Under the pieces are notes generated by a model. The model had not been told where the DNA came from. It saw only the letters and a list, made by a program, of their open reading frames with translations, and searched no databases. Positions 11,432 through 28,556 of a stretch of DNA of 64,000 nt are shown here, in pieces. Made by a program: the position numbers and the translations under genes. The first letter of the stretch is position 1. Every line of letters starts with the position of its first letter. The DNA comes from Zasmidium citrigriseum (lineage: Eukaryota; Ascomycota; Dothideomycetes; Mycosphaerellales; Mycosphaerellaceae): contig NHNW01000086.1 in the NCBI GenBank assembly GCA_002786025.1, positions 1 to 64,000 of the forward strand, in the 5' to 3' direction.

Positions 11432-12226
11432 ACTGGGCGTGTCGCAGGATGGCCTGGATCAGGTTGTCTGTGGTTGCAGGAGACCGGTCGGTCGGGACGC
11501 GCACATTCCCGGGTGCAACTCTATCACAGGTACCTGTCGCGGGTGTGAGATGAACAGGTTTCGCGTGTGTTTGTTGTGTACGTTGCTCTCTTTCGAAAAA
11601 TGTTGGTGGATTTCATGCGCGTGATAGCTGAGTTTAGAACACACGTGCAGCAGCTTCACGTGCAGCCCGCAAGATCGACGCTTGGAAGACAAGCTTTATC
11701 GCTTGGCGCTTGGCGCCCTCATGGCCGGACTTAGAGGGTAGGAGGTAGCCCTCGGTCTGACTGAGCCGCGTCGGCATCGATGAGGAAGTCGTGAAGTGTT
11801 ACTGAGGAGGCATCATCAATTGCAGTTGGACTCCTATTCAAATCGATAAACGAAAGTTCATAGAAGCGTCGTCATCTGGCCTTCCCGCCTCTCCGCCCGC
11901 CACCACTAGCTGGATTGGAGTCGATCCTCCAGACTACGCCCGTCTACTCATCACTTCCACCGCCGCTGCTCTCCGCTCGTCTCCCTCCCACCGCCAGCAA
12001 CACCACGCCCACCCTCACCTCGCATTCCGCCTCCCTCCCACCGTCTGCGACCGGCGCGCCTCACGATGAGCCCGCGCTGTCCTTTGTCCGCCCCCGAAGA
12101 CGCCCATTGTTGATCGCCGCCTTTGTCTCTCCTTCGTTCCGCCCACTGGCTGACCGGGCGGCAGTCCAATTGTTTCGCTCGGCGCCATGAGTACGTCTCC
12201 TCTCTGCACAACCCCCATGCGCGACC
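11432..12226. promoter_or_regulatory. Bidirectional promoter, NGG1 / RING ligase
   Basis: About 800 bases separate the two divergent starts. The part near 11900-12180 is C-rich and pyrimidine-biased on the + strand, as in many fungal 5' UTRs. Open frames here show no conserved motif. The RING gene's true N-terminus could lie in this stretch, because its predicted protein lacks a signal peptide. Confidence 0.45.
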
Positions 12227-14045
12227 ATGGCTCCCCTTGTGCCACCGCACTCCCGCCCTGCTTCCGCCGGCAGCAACAGCAATTCCTCCTCCCAAGCTAA
12301 CAACTCCACCAAAGGTGCCCAATCGCTCCAAGTCATCACCCTCAACATCCCGAACCCCGAATGGCAAGGCCCAGGCTCGTCCGATGAAGCGCAGCGCATT
12401 AACGGCACCATCTCCTTCAACTACCTCACTTCCTTCGACATCCGAACCCTTTCCACCGTCGGCGCTTCCAGTGGCAACGATGTGACTGGACTGTTATACG
12501 TCCCCGATCTCGACGACGGCGATCCATGCATAAATACAAGCGCCCCTTTCATCCCCCAGAATGTCACTCGTCAGGCCAATCTCCCAGATCAGGACTATCA
12601 GACGGTGGCAATTGCGCCTTGGACGAGTGGTGATTGCGCACTTCAATACATGAAGGCCGGAAGAGCAAAGCTTATACAAGGTTTCCTGTTCTTCATACCA
12701 GGAAGCAACAATACCGCCACACCTCCAGATCAGAGCGATCCCATATGGAACATTGACGAAGATGACTGGAAGCAGGAGAATGGCTTCCCGGTATACGCCT
12801 TGCCAGGTCAGACTGGACAGGTCATCATGCAAAAGCTTGCCGAGTACAGCGGCAACATGACTGACGTGCCGTTTGGATCTCAATTGGTGGAGTATTACGA
12901 TTCGCGCGATTACGTTCGATTGTTTGTCGACATCGACACTGGTAAGTAAACCACATACTTATATGTGTAGCGCAAACTTATGACTTACTTTAGCAGGTGG
13001 CTCTGGCGCTACATTACCTTCGCTATGGGTCTTTCTGCTCGTCGTATTGGGCATCCTCCTGGCTATCATCGGGTTGACATCACTATCCATGCATCTGCTG
13101 CAACGTCGAAGAAGACAGAACCTGCGACGACGAGTTGCCAGTGGCGAGGTCGACCTGGAAGCACTAGGAATCAAACGTCTAACCGTACCGCAGGAGCTGT
13201 TGGATACGATGCCACTATATACATACGGAACAGGTCAGCCCGTAGCGCAACAGTCGCAGAAGTCGGCATCAGTACAGGAGGAGAAGTTGGATAGCACTAA
13301 ATCGACCACGATACCGACACCGAGACCGGCCGCAACTCTATTGCGATCCGGCAGCTACCGCCCATCACCACTATCACAACCGACATGTGCCATCTGCCTG
13401 GACGACTTCGTCGCACCAAGTGCAGGCACTGAAGGCACCACCGTCCGCGAATTGCCGTGCCATCATATCTTCCACCCAGAGTGTGTGGATACTTTCTTGA
13501 AGGACAGTAGCAGTCTCTGTCCCATGTGCAAGAAGACTGCATTACCAAAGGGATACTGTCCAAAGGTCATCACAAATGCCATGGTCCGGAGAGAGCGGCT
13601 GCTCCGGCAAGTACGAGAGCGAGTGTCCGACGATCCAGAATCAGCGCGTGAGGTCGATGAGAATGGAATGCCATTATCGCGTGCCGCCCGAATCCGAGTT
13701 CGAACAATGTCTGGATTCTCTCAACTGCGGCCCAGCAGGAGACTCAACGGCGAGCCAATGTCGAGGGGTCAACAAATGCAGCAGCTATCTTCTACAACAC
13801 CTACCGTCCCCACGACAGCCGACAGCACAGCACCATTGGCGCCGTCAAATTCCATTTCCGCCGCACCGCAATCGACTGGCCCAGTCCAACCTCCAGCAGA
13901 CCCAGGCCACCGAGAATGGGCACGCCAACGAGCAGTCGACATGCTCGGCGAACGAGCGCCCATCGACCCCGAAGCGGAAGAAACACAACGCACACACGGC
14001 TGGCGGAAAGCAATGCGCGGCTTATTCCCCGGCTTCAGACGATGA
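12227..14045 (+). CDS. Membrane-bound RING-H2 E3 ubiquitin ligase
   Basis: Two exons, 12227-12941 and 12997-14045 (587 aa), are joined by a 55-base phase-1 intron. The N-terminal 240 residues look like a lumenal PA-like domain with N-glycosylation sequons (NGT, NTS, NVT, NNT, NMT). One membrane helix follows (about 245-265, LWVFLLVVLGILLAIIGL), then a basic stop-transfer stretch (QRRRRQNLRRR). The RING-H2 at about 353-402 has all ligands: CAICLDDF, CHHIFHPECV, CPMC. The C-terminal 180 residues are Ser/Thr/Pro-rich and probably disordered. By family (PA-TM-RING) it would ubiquitinate membrane cargo at vacuole, endosome or Golgi. No signal peptide is visible from the chosen ATG, so the start may be wrong: another ATG at 12187 and an unseen upstream exon are possible. 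Confidence 0.8.
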
Positions 14046-14414
14046 GATGCCCCCAACCCAAGCCTTTGATGTTTTGATTGTAAATATGTTTGCTGCATAG
14101 GCCATGCGTGGCCGATTTCGTTCATTTAGTGATACCCGAACCTCCTCACGACTATCAGTGTGTATAAGAAGCGAAGCGCAATTGGGAGGTATATACAGTG
14201 GGCGTTAGAAATTGGGAAAGATGATGGGTTTCAGCGAAGGCGTTTTTGCTTTTGAGATTCGATGGATGAGTCTGGTTGGATACGGAGAGGATTGTACGTA
14301 TCATAAGAGAAGGTCCTTGATTGACTGCTACGAAAGGAAATGTCACTGTTCTGCCTCCCAGACTCCGAACTCCTAATTCCTTCCGACCGTGTGTACTCGA
14401 TGAAATGACTCGTT
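14046..14414. other. Convergent 3' intergenic region
   Basis: This lies between two converging genes. Short frames on the minus strand have no recognisable features. It presumably holds two 3' UTRs. Confidence 0.4.
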
Positions 14415-17673
<3,259 letters not shown>

Positions 17674-18990
17674 TGTCGATAGTCAGTCAGTATCCTGGAA
17701 TCGGTTACTGCATCGTCGTCTTGACAACTCTAGCACATTGGACAGTTGCCGGTTGGAATCGATGAGGCTCTTGCTGAAGCCACGAGCAAGATACCGCATT
17801 CGGGCCGTTGTGGTGTGTAAACTCCGCAAACAGTATCGGTTGCCCGGGTGAACTGACTCGGGAGTCAGGCCGAGCAGCCCGGAATGCGATGCTGCCCCGA
17901 TTTTGGCCGGTAGCTGAAATGCCGAGGTCAAAGGAGCCATTGTGAGAAGAAGTACGTGTGAACAGCTATCTTAGGCCCTCCAATCAATATGTACGAAAGG
18001 TCGGAAGAAGGTAATAGTCGAGGAGAGTGCTGCTACAAACATTACCTGACTTGCAGAAGGCGTACATCACAGGCCTCGTGGGACGTTTCTTGTCTCAGTA
18101 TGCATTGACCATGTCGATGGTTCATCTACCCCTTTGGACCGCGCTAATGAATCCGATGACCAGTGATGATGCCGACAATGGGCCTAGAATGAAACCCGGA
18201 CTTGGCGCGGACCGACAGCTGCATTCCAGAAACGATATTGCATTCCTCGGCGTGCCGAGAACTTTCGGGCCGAAGATTGTTTTCAGAACCATACAATGGA
18301 CTGCTTGAACAGTGGCGATGGCGGTAAAGTGCTCCTGGGGTACGTACGACTTCGTGTGAGCATTCCACTTCCGGCTCACGCGCTGATGTTCGATTGTGCC
18401 ATTTCAGCCAAGTAAATCGGATCGAATACGTTTGAACCAGCCAGATCGCGAGACAGTGATCATCGTCCCAAGAGTAAGGTAGTGGGGTCCTTCCAAATTA
18501 GCGTCTAGCATTGTCGAACTCTTGGGGGGTCGCTCTTTGCCGAATGCGTCTGTGCGACCAGTCGTCTGGTGAGGTTCTGAGAGCGCCCCGTTCCGTAGCC
18601 ACGCGACATTCCAGATGCCCGGATCATTCACTTGAATGGATATTTTGGGATCTCCACAAGTCGTGCTGATGGTGTAGGTAGTAAGAGAAAGGGCTGCGTG
18701 AGCAAGTGAGGTAGGGAGAAGATTTCGGTAACTTGCGGCAAACGGCGGCCCTTCCCGTCGCAAATTTGGCGTTGTGATTGGCTAGAATCAGTGGGCTAGC
18801 ACGAAAGAGTCACGTGCATAAAGTCGATTTTACTGGAAAACTGGGAAGTCCAGGTCTCTCCTACCCTGTTTTGCCTCAATTACATTGACAGAACACATTG
18901 ACGGACGCGCTCAGTCGCGCCCCCTCAAAAAAGCCATCTACAGCATGTCTGTGCCTGTCCAAACGGCTGCGCTACAAGGTGCCTCCAGGT
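17674..18990. other. Intergenic: promoter of the collagen-like gene, permease 3' flank
   Basis: About 1.3 kb without a convincing gene. Frames of 85 aa (17683-17940, minus) and 119 aa (18404-18763, minus) show no signal, domain or repeat. The first sits where the collagen-like gene's promoter should be. I see no repeat or RNA gene. Confidence 0.4.
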
Positions 18991-20757
18991 TCAATCGAAC
19001 ACAACACGAGGGCCGTGATAATGCTTCCTCGCATGGACGAACCAGTTCACAGCACCGACGATGGCAATGATAGCAAGGACGCCGCACGCGTAGTCTATAA
19101 TACCTCATCAGGACCATTCATTACTCACATAAGCAGGTGAACTTACTCATCGACGTTCCATTAACCGGTACAGCACTCGGAAAGCAGAAGAAAACGAGCT
19201 CAAAAATTCCACCTAGCACAGTGACAACATTGACAAGCCAGCCAAGCACATCTGGAACCCGGAATGGTCGATCTCGTGGCAGTACGTCCTCGCCTCGCTT
19301 GCGGATAAGCATGAGAGCAGCAGGTATCGCAAAGGAGAGCATTTGGAGAATGATGCTCGAGTTGACCAGCGAAGTGAAAGCGGTTGGCGAACCAAGGTAG
19401 ATGCATCCACAAGCGAAGACAAACGCCGCGTCCGTAAGAAGTGCCCAAAGCGGAACCTGGAGACTGTCGTGTATGCTGCCCAGGCGCGACGAGAAGATGA
19501 GACCATTGTCCCGGCCGAACGCGTGGACCAGTCGGGAGGTCGTCTGTTGCATGGCGTTGATGACGAAGAGTAGTATCAGTAACAGAGCGATCAAGAAAGC
19601 AGTCGCGGCTGCTAGGCATCTGGTCGCTTGGTGCCACAGGGCGTAGATTGGCATACTGCGGATGTCAGTTCATAGCACCAGCCGGGCAACGGAGGGATAC
19701 CTACACTGTATTTACCAGCGCATCCAGATCATTGATGCCATAGCACATCGCGACGGAGAAGACGAAGCTGGTAAGGAAGCCCACCACGACAGTGGTCATC
19801 AACGCTCGGGGTACTGCGCTTCGTGGCTTCGTGCAGGTCTCGGCCAAGTGCAGAGTGGCATCTATCCCAGCGTACATGAAACATGGTGTCGATAGTCCAG
19901 TCAAAAACGTAACGGCCGATGGCCAGCCCGTGGCGTTCTCAAAAGTCGCCCAGACATACTTCGAGCTCTGCTTGTCCGAGATTGCGAGGCAAGTAATCGA
20001 CACGATGATGAAAGTGACCAGAGTGAGGGCGACTGGTCATCCATGTGAGCGATCTTCGAGCGCATCAACAGGCAAAGGGGCTTATGTACTTACATCCGAC
20101 GTCATGTACCCGTGGCGTGAGCCTGATGACAAATGCGTTGTAAAGCATCAGCATCGTGTTGATAGCCTGATACACCAGAAAATAGTGCCACTTCTGGGGT
20201 TCATAGCCAGAAACGTAGGCATCTGGCAGCGCAAGCAACATTTGTGCAGCAAGAAGGGTAGCTGAGGATGTCAAAGCAATCCAAGATGCCGTGGCTGTGA
20301 TGCCACATGTGTATGATATCCCCTTCGCCCACTTTCTCGGCGCAAGTATCGATGCGAAGTGGTATTGGCCTCCAGCGGTGGGATATACGGAGGCCAACTC
20401 GGCCAGTGTGGTCGCGACGGCAGCATACACACATAATGCAAAGATGGTGCCATAGATGACATTTACCAGTCCACCGGCGGATACCGCGATGGCGAGGCTG
20501 CTTGCAATAGCCACCCAACTGTTGCAGATATTGAAGCTCACGGCGACCATCGTCAGTGGTCGAAGGTCCTTGCGTTGGGCGCTCGCATTTTCGGCAATGT
20601 CGCAGTAGTGGCCGTCTTGTATGGAGTATGATTGCTCCAATCTCCTTTTTGTCTCCTCAGAGCTGGGCGACTTGTCGTATGTCAACTTCCCTAAGCATGT
20701 GTCAGCTCAGAATTGACGTATAGACGCGAGCGCATTCTTACCTGCTTGGTCATTCAT
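18991..20757 (-). CDS. APC-family amino acid/choline/GABA permease
   Basis: Five exons, right to left: 20757-20742, 20690-20094, 20032-19705, 19655-19147, 19094-18991 (517 aa). The 16-base first exon encodes MNDQA. The protein has about 12 membrane segments and the family signature near the first one (LRPLTMVAVSFNICNSW, residues about 45-61), then GGLVNVIYGTIFALCVYAAVATTLAELASVYPTAGGQY-type text (about 75-113) typical of the fungal choline/GABA/polyamine permease branch (Hnm1, Uga4). FMYAGIDATLHLAEE-like sequence occurs mid-protein. It would import amines or amino acids across the plasma membrane. It is divergent from a monoamine oxidase across a 0.7-kb promoter, with a Zn2Cys6 regulator beyond, which supports amine import. 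The substrate is not determinable from sequence. Confidence 0.87.
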
Positions 20758-21465
20758 AGTTGCGTGTTACGATCAACTCGTATCGCGAAGAAATCAAAAG
20801 GAGAATCTCCTCATCCTGCTTAAACTGGAGTATGCGCTCTCTCCAGGCGAACAGATGACACGAAGCTCTGGGAGACCTTGCTGGGCTATCAGCCGCCGAA
20901 GGCAGACTGGGGAATAGTTAGAGTAAGTAGACGAGAAACAAATGTACCTGAGCGTGTTCCATCTGTCCGCGGCTTGAGGAGATCATGTACGATGTCGAGT
21001 CAACGCGGCCTCTCCTCCCGGAACATGCGTGATTGCCAACGGATGGATTTGATAGCCTATCGTGGTGAATGAGTATGACAGCCTTTCGTTGGTAATGGAC
21101 ATGATTGCCCGTCGTCCGTCGTGATGTACTCTGGGCCGTGAGACAGCATTGTCTGTATCGTCCACCGAAAAGAGTAGAACGAGCGACGAAGCTGATGAGG
21201 GACACTAGTTCTAGAGCCGGTTTTGGCAAAGAAAGTGAGGAATAGAAACGAAGAGACTAACCCCTGTTCGGCAAAGAAAGTGAGAAAGAAACTTCGGCAA
21301 AGAATTACCTCCTAGGAAACGATCTGCCACACACCATCTGACTCGCGGTGGAGCTGTCCAAATAAGGTCATGAAAGTGAGATTACGATGCATTTAAACGT
21401 GAAAAGAAACATCCGCGTACTTCTCCAAAGGTTGCTTGCATTGTAGAGTCTTGCCGGACGACAAC
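20758..21465. promoter_or_regulatory. Bidirectional promoter, permease / monoamine oxidase
   Basis: About 710 bases between divergent starts. It contains a direct repeat GGCAAAGAAAGTGAG at 21225-21239 and 21270-21284, and a third partial copy (CGGCAAAGAA) near 21294. These could be regulator sites shared by the two genes. That is inference from position only. Confidence 0.4.
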
Positions 21466-23170
<1,705 letters not shown>

Positions 23171-23293
23171 GTAATTCCAAGAAAGCTCATGTCCATTCTT
23201 GTCAAGTGGCGAATCCATGTCCCATCTCCTTGCGTGATGCTGTATGATAGAGTTAGACTCAATGCCTTGCATGTAGGGCACGGAGGTGTGACC

Positions 23294-24779
23294 TTAAATT
23301 GCGAGAACCGGTCCGAGCTGATCGAAGCGCGAAGTCCAGCCGCCGGACGGAAACTGCTCCCATATCCGATTTAAGGTGTTGATGGCGGCCGGAATATTGT
23401 TCATTCGAGTCCTGTTGTGTATCTGACGGAGTCTCGCTTTGAAGTAATGTCGGTCGGCCTCAATATTGCTGCTAGCAGCGGCAATGAAGTAGCTCCATAC
23501 GAGAACATGCATTCCAGGAGTGTCGTCATCGACCTCTTCGGTCATCGATCGCAAGCAAGAGATCTGCTCTTGAATCGCAGACTTGTCGCTGTTGCAAGAC
23601 ATTTCAAGTAGGTAGATGTCCCGGGCTAGCTCAATGGCATTCTTGTATAGAGCTGTGTATGTCGATAAGCTCGGGTTCGCGGCTTGACCAGATAAGAGCC
23701 AATCAAGATAGAGATCAAGATCGCCGCAGAGTGTACTAAGGCCAGCTTCACTGTTGATAAAGGTTGGGGTGAACAGCTGAAACCTTTTCACGATCAACCA
23801 AAGTGCATTTGCCAATTTTGCAAGGAGTGTACCGACTCACATTCTGCTTTGCTGCTCCAAAAATCCTCGAGCTTCTGGGGGCGCGTCTAATATGGCACGA
23901 CCGTCCTTGAGGGTCGCGGCTAGCATATTGAAGAGATAGCCGAACTCTGATGACCCAGTCACTGTCTCGCCAACAAGCAGAACTATCAAAGTCGTGAGCG
24001 TGCGGTAGTTGAAGACCGCCTGATCTCCGCCTGAGCCAACGTCCAGACGTAGTCTTGCGATGATGGCCGTACGACCCGCCTCAGCAGCCTCGTTCAATCG
24101 ACCTTGGGAGGAGGAGAAATGAAACGCCGAGACGACACATACAGCACGTTGAACAAGATCGTCATGTATCGCGATCGGCAGTATCAATTGGCGATAGCCA
24201 TTTGTAGGTTGATCAAATGCAACCATAGCTGGAGCGATGTGTGTGGAGACTGGGTAGAGTTAGCACTGACCAACTGAACGGTACTTTAGACTTACAATGG
24301 TCGAGTAACCTCGCTATTCCAGGCCTGAGCGGCTCGAGCAACAGACATGATGATGGATCAAAAGTTGGCCGTAGCACATTCTCGTCGGCATCGAGCTCTC
24401 CAGTGCTTGCGTTGCTCCCGACCAGTGGTACTGACTCGGCCTCTCCCTCGTCATCCGTCGCAGTTCGAGAAGCTGATACTGAAGAAAGTGGCGTGGCCAT
24501 TCCCGCTACCTCGCGAGCAGTACGCGAAAGCGTCGATGGATTCAGTTCCCGTCTTTGGTGTTTGGACCGTATTCTTGCACGCGGAGGGGCTCCACTGGAC
24601 CGTCTGCTGGTGCGAGTGTGGGAGGTCTCATCGCTCCGGTGTGGTTCTACGAAGCGGTACTCAACACCATTGCCGCTGCACTGAAGGCCTCTCTTAACGC
24701 ATTTTTGACAAGCTGGACTTGCTTGATCGCACTTTATGCGGCGCTTCGAGCATTGTTTGCACCCTTGTCTCGGCATCAT
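23294..24779 (-). CDS. Zn2Cys6 transcription factor
   Basis: Three exons, right to left: 24779-24296, 24249-23841, 23783-23294 (460 aa). Residues 7-34 form the binuclear zinc cluster CKQCSKRRIKCDQASPACQKC...C with all six cysteines (C-x2-C-x6-C-x6-C-x2-C-x6-C). A Ser/Arg-rich linker follows, then a helical region of the fungal 'transcription factor domain 2' type (about 165-450, YRQLILPIAIHDDLVQRAVC and LVWSYFIAAASSNIEADRHYF). It lies tail-to-tail with the monoamine oxidase, 123 bases apart, so it may regulate the oxidase and permease. Either of two adjacent ATGs could be the start. Exon 3 begins with FQLFTPTF, and the AG used is GTGAAAAG. Confidence 0.85.
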
Positions 24780-25167
24780 GGAGTCGTCTCAGCGCCAGGG
24801 CTGCATATCCTCAGTGGTTCGGTCAAAGTGGAAGATGCTTCTAGCGATCCCCAACTCTCTCGAAGATGGCTAAGAATTGAACAAGCGCTCTGATAGCTTA
24901 GAGTCGCGTGCTCTCGTAGAGACAGCCAATCTTCCAGTTTGAGCGGAAGAAGGAGAGTATGCGTCGGCATGGGGTGAAGTCAAGTGGAAGAGCGGAGCAA
25001 AAGCAAAAGGTTTGGCGGCGTCTCCCGCCAAGTCTAAATCTCGCGAACAAATGAGGTGCCGTCGTCTGGGCTTTTCTTCAACCTGGAAATCTGCGATCCG
25101 ACACTCCGCGAAAACGCGCAACTACGATGCGGTAGCATACGCCAACACTTTCGATATCTGAGACGAA
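24780..25167. promoter_or_regulatory. Bidirectional promoter, Zn2Cys6 regulator / UTP15
   Basis: About 390 bases between divergent starts. I see no gene and no element I can name. Confidence 0.4.
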
Positions 25168-26805
25168 ATGGCCGCCGAGGTCAAGGCTGTGCCAGTCTTG
25201 CGCTCTGCGCCTGGGCCAGCAACACAGACTGCCGACCAAACGCACTGGAAAACGTTCAAAAACCAGCTCCTCCTTCCATCTCCTCACAATGCCGGCGTCA
25301 CATCGATCACCGTCCCGCACACCAATCCAAATGGGCCACAAGCGGATACATTCGCCGTCACGAGCGGCAGCAGAGTACAGACCTACAGCATAAAGACACG
25401 CAAGCTTGTAAAGACCATCAGCAGATTCGGCGTCGACGACACCGCACGATCTGGAGTTCTGAGAAGAGATGGACGGATATTACTTGCTGGCGGTGATAGT
25501 GGGATCGTTCAAGCGTTTGATACAGGCTCGCGAGCGATCTTGAAGCAATGGCGAGGCGAGCATGCGCACAAACAGGCAGTCCACGCCGTCCGATGGAATC
25601 CTACAGCTCTTACCGACCTCATGAGCTGCAGTGATGATCGCACAGTACGGATATGGGATTTGACGGAAGATGAAGCCAAGTGGACAGGTGTTGGACATGA
25701 AGATTACGTGCGAAGTGGAGATTATCTTCCTGGACACGGTGGAAACATGATCATTAGCGGAAGTTACGATCAGACTGTCCGCGTGTGGGACACAAGAACA
25801 GACGGCAACTCGGCCGCCATGACGTTCAAGTTCCAGGCACCTCTGGAAGACATCCTGGCACTCAACAGCTCGAGTCTGGCCGCAGCAGCTGGAAACGAAG
25901 TCTCGATCATGAACCTGATTGCCGGGAAAGCGGAGCACCGGATCGCCTCTCATCAGAAGACGGTCACGTCGCTCTCGACGGCTCAGAACGGCTCGCGAAT
26001 ACTGACTGGCAGCTTGGACGGGCACGTGAAGGTGCACAACACATCAAACTGGGAAGTGGTTGCTGGATTCAAATACCCTGCCCCAGTCCTGAGCCTGGCA
26101 GTGGTTCCATCTTCAGCGGGGACCGAGAACGAGAGAGAAGACCGTCACTTGGCTGTAGGCTTACAGACTGGCTTGCTGTCACTCCGCACACGGCTCGCGG
26201 GCGCCGAGAAGGTCAAGGCTCGAGAACGGGAAAAGAAGATGCAAGCCCTGGTTGCTGGAGAGGCAGACGAGTACGAACGCAAACAGAAGAAGAAGGACAT
26301 GCGACAAGGGATTCTGAGGAGAGACAGAGGCAAAGACTTCAAAGGCGAGGGTGCCGACATTGTCATCAGCGGAAACGACCGACCAAGGAGCAAGAAGCTG
26401 AAATCATGGCAAAAGAGTTTGAGGGAAGGCCATTACTCGCAAGCTCTGGACCAAGTCTGCCAACTCGGAAAAGACGAAATCTTCACTTTATTGATGGCCT
26501 TGCGACACCGAAGCGCTTTGCGGACAGCATTGGCGAACCGATCAGAGGAGCGTCTGATCCCACTTCTACGATTAGCCCTGCGTTGCATTGCTCACCCCCA
26601 GATGACGCCCCTGATCTACGACATGATGCTCGTCTTCCTCGATTTGTACAGTCATCGGATGTGGGACTGGCGAAACGACGAGGGCGAGGGCAAGGAAGTC
26701 TACAGTCTCATCACGAAGCTTAACAAGACGGTCAAGCAGGAGGCAGACTGGGCGGACAGGGCGCAACGCACTCTGGGGATGTTTGAGTTGCTCGAATCGG
26801 GATGA
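25168..26805 (+). CDS. UTP15: U3 snoRNP (t-UTP) WD40 protein Utp15
   Basis: A single exon encodes 545 aa. Utp15 is part of the t-UTP/UtpA complex of the small-subunit processome in the nucleolus, needed for pre-18S rRNA cleavage and rDNA transcription. The N-terminus has HWKTFKNQLLLPSPHNAGVTSI. About seven WD40 repeats follow (for example DLMSCSDDRTVRIWDL and MIISGSYDQTVRVWDTR, residues about 150-210). The basic linker at about 350-410 (EREKKMQALVAGEADEYERK) leads to the Utp15 C-terminal domain (about 410-540: KSWQKSLREGHYSQALDQV, then LLRLALRCIAHPQ). It lacks introns, unlike most neighbours. Confidence 0.93.
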   Translation: MAAEVKAVPVLRSAPGPATQTADQTHWKTFKNQLLLPSPHNAGVTSITVPHTNPNGPQADTFAVTSGSRVQTYSIKTRKLVKTISRFGVDDTARSGVLRRDGRILLAGGDSGIVQAFDTGSRAILKQWRGEHAHKQAVHAVRWNPTALTDLMSCSDDRTVRIWDLTEDEAKWTGVGHEDYVRSGDYLPGHGGNMIISGSYDQTVRVWDTRTDGNSAAMTFKFQAPLEDILALNSSSLAAAAGNEVSIMNLIAGKAEHRIASHQKTVTSLSTAQNGSRILTGSLDGHVKVHNTSNWEVVAGFKYPAPVLSLAVVPSSAGTENEREDRHLAVGLQTGLLSLRTRLAGAEKVKAREREKKMQALVAGEADEYERKQKKKDMRQGILRRDRGKDFKGEGADIVISGNDRPRSKKLKSWQKSLREGHYSQALDQVCQLGKDEIFTLLMALRHRSALRTALANRSEERLIPLLRLALRCIAHPQMTPLIYDMMLVFLDLYSHRMWDWRNDEGEGKEVYSLITKLNKTVKQEADWADRAQRTLGMFELLESG

Positions 26806-27157
26806 AGTACGAGCTGTGAACAAGCATCAACACACCCAGCAGCTTTGGGATCGCCTTCCAATGGGCAATCAACCCGGCAGATGCTCAATGCCTCAAGATC
26901 TGGAACTCATATTCCGGTATCACATTACCGTCTTGGCAGCGTCGGCTCTCAAAAGCCGGAACTATGAGGCAGTTCGAGCCTGGCAGATCGCTGCAGCTGA
27001 AGATTAACTTACCAGTCGCAAGGGACCCTTGCCATACAGCGGATAAAGGCTGACTGCGCGCGTTCCGCAGACTTGGGCATTATCGAATCCGTAACGACAA
27101 TTCGAGCACTCGGAGCTCGGGATAGAATACTTCGCCGAAGGCGCAAACTGTCTTGAT
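26806..27157. other. Convergent 3' intergenic region
   Basis: 350 bases between two converging genes. I see no gene or repeat. Confidence 0.4.
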
Positions 27158-28556
27158 CTATCGCTTCTGCTCTGCCATTTCAGCTACCCATCCTCTCCAC
27201 TCCTGGTCCACCAGAATGTGCCTCACTCTCGCCTCCAACCATTCCGTGTTGCCCCAGAAGCCCCAACTTGCCTGAAATCTCAGCCAATCGACCAATGCCG
27301 TCTTCCAGTGCATCAAGAGATCGTCCCAAGGGTAGTCTTTGCCCGAGACGCTCTGCAGGGTCTGTTGGTAGTATTCGAGAAGCTTGCGTTCGCCTTCTTG
27401 CATCTCCATGGACGACGGCATCTGAGCGGGATCCGAAAGAAGCGACAATGGCACGGAGCAGGTGAAGAGTTTGGCGAGATCGCAGACACCCAGACCCAGG
27501 CCCACATATTGGAAGTCGAAAAAGGCTACCTCTGAGCCAGACTCGGTGGTGAAGAGGTTTTCTGATTTGACGTCGCCATGTATTATGGTCTCGTATTTGG
27601 CGATGAGGGTTGATGAAGAAGGCTTTCGAGAGGGCGCGAGGATTTGGGCGACGACCTCTGCAGTTGTCTTCTTCCCTTTGGATTCGAATGTTGGGCTGCA
27701 TAGCAGGTGACTCCATTCCGAATCTTGATCTTTCTTGAGAGATTCGTATTCATTTCGTCGAGTGGCGAGGTAGCTATTGATCGAGAGCAGTCAGCAAGAA
27801 TCCAAGATATCGTCGACGAGATTTCACTCACGTATATCCCCCATTCAACCACAACCCCACCCTATTCTGTCCAATCTCAGACTTCTTCTCCTCCTTCACC
27901 TCCTCCAACGGCGGCAACCTCATCTTCTTTCGATCCAATCCTTCCACCTTACCCCACCAGAAGCCATGAAACCCAGCGAGCCACCTCAAGGCAGCATACA
28001 CCTGCGTTTCATTCAACTCCCCTCGTTTCTCTCCTTCGACGGGAAACTTCTCTCGAAGATCAGTCATCGCCATAGCAACAATAGGAACCGCGCAAATCTT
28101 CGGCTCGTTAACGCCAGAGATACATTTCGCCACAGCGATGTCCTCCGGTAATTGCGGTGCGAAAACTTCGTAGAAATGCTGCTCGACTTGGTAGGAGATG
28201 AGTTTGCGATAATGACCTTCGTCGGGATCAACTGGGACGGGAGCGAGGACGACTTTGATGATCAAGACCTGTTCTTTCTCATCGGTGTCTTCCTCGTTGC
28301 TGGAGACTGCTTGCATTCGACAGATATGTCCATATCCGGCCCAGAGATTTTGAAGGATTTCGCAGGATGTCACTTTGAGGCCTTTGTCTTTGAGGAGTCG
28401 GTTGCCGATGTTGGCGAGGGCGTCGACGGTCAACATAGCGAAGGTGAAGATTGAGTCGACCGAGAGCGATTGCGAATGGATGTTATATACGAGGTCCCGA
28501 GTACGAGAGGCCAGGATTGGAGGTGTAGTGGAAACTACCAAGCCATGCCAAGACAT
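27158..28556 (-). CDS. CHK/EcKL-type small-molecule kinase (APH fold)
   Basis: Two exons, 28556-27832 and 27773-27158, with a 58-base phase-2 intron (446 aa from the first ATG; 406 aa if the ATG at 28436 is used). The catalytic loop is IIHGDVKSENLF (Brenner motif HGD with the following Asn), and the metal site is VAFFDFQYVGLG followed by DLAKLF. This order is typical of DUF227/EcKL and choline-kinase-like aminoglycoside phosphotransferase folds. N-terminal LIIKVVLAP supplies the likely ATP lysine. Members phosphorylate hydroxylated small molecules, but the substrate here is unknown. The 40 residues before the second Met show no family match, so the shorter start is plausible. Confidence 0.8.

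Noticed and set aside
18404..18763. 119-aa minus-strand frame
   Set aside because: No signal, domain, repeat or plausible partner exon was found.
25785..26723. 312-aa frame inside UTP15 in another phase
   Set aside because: The UTP15 frame has WD40 repeats and the family C-terminal domain. This one has no motif.
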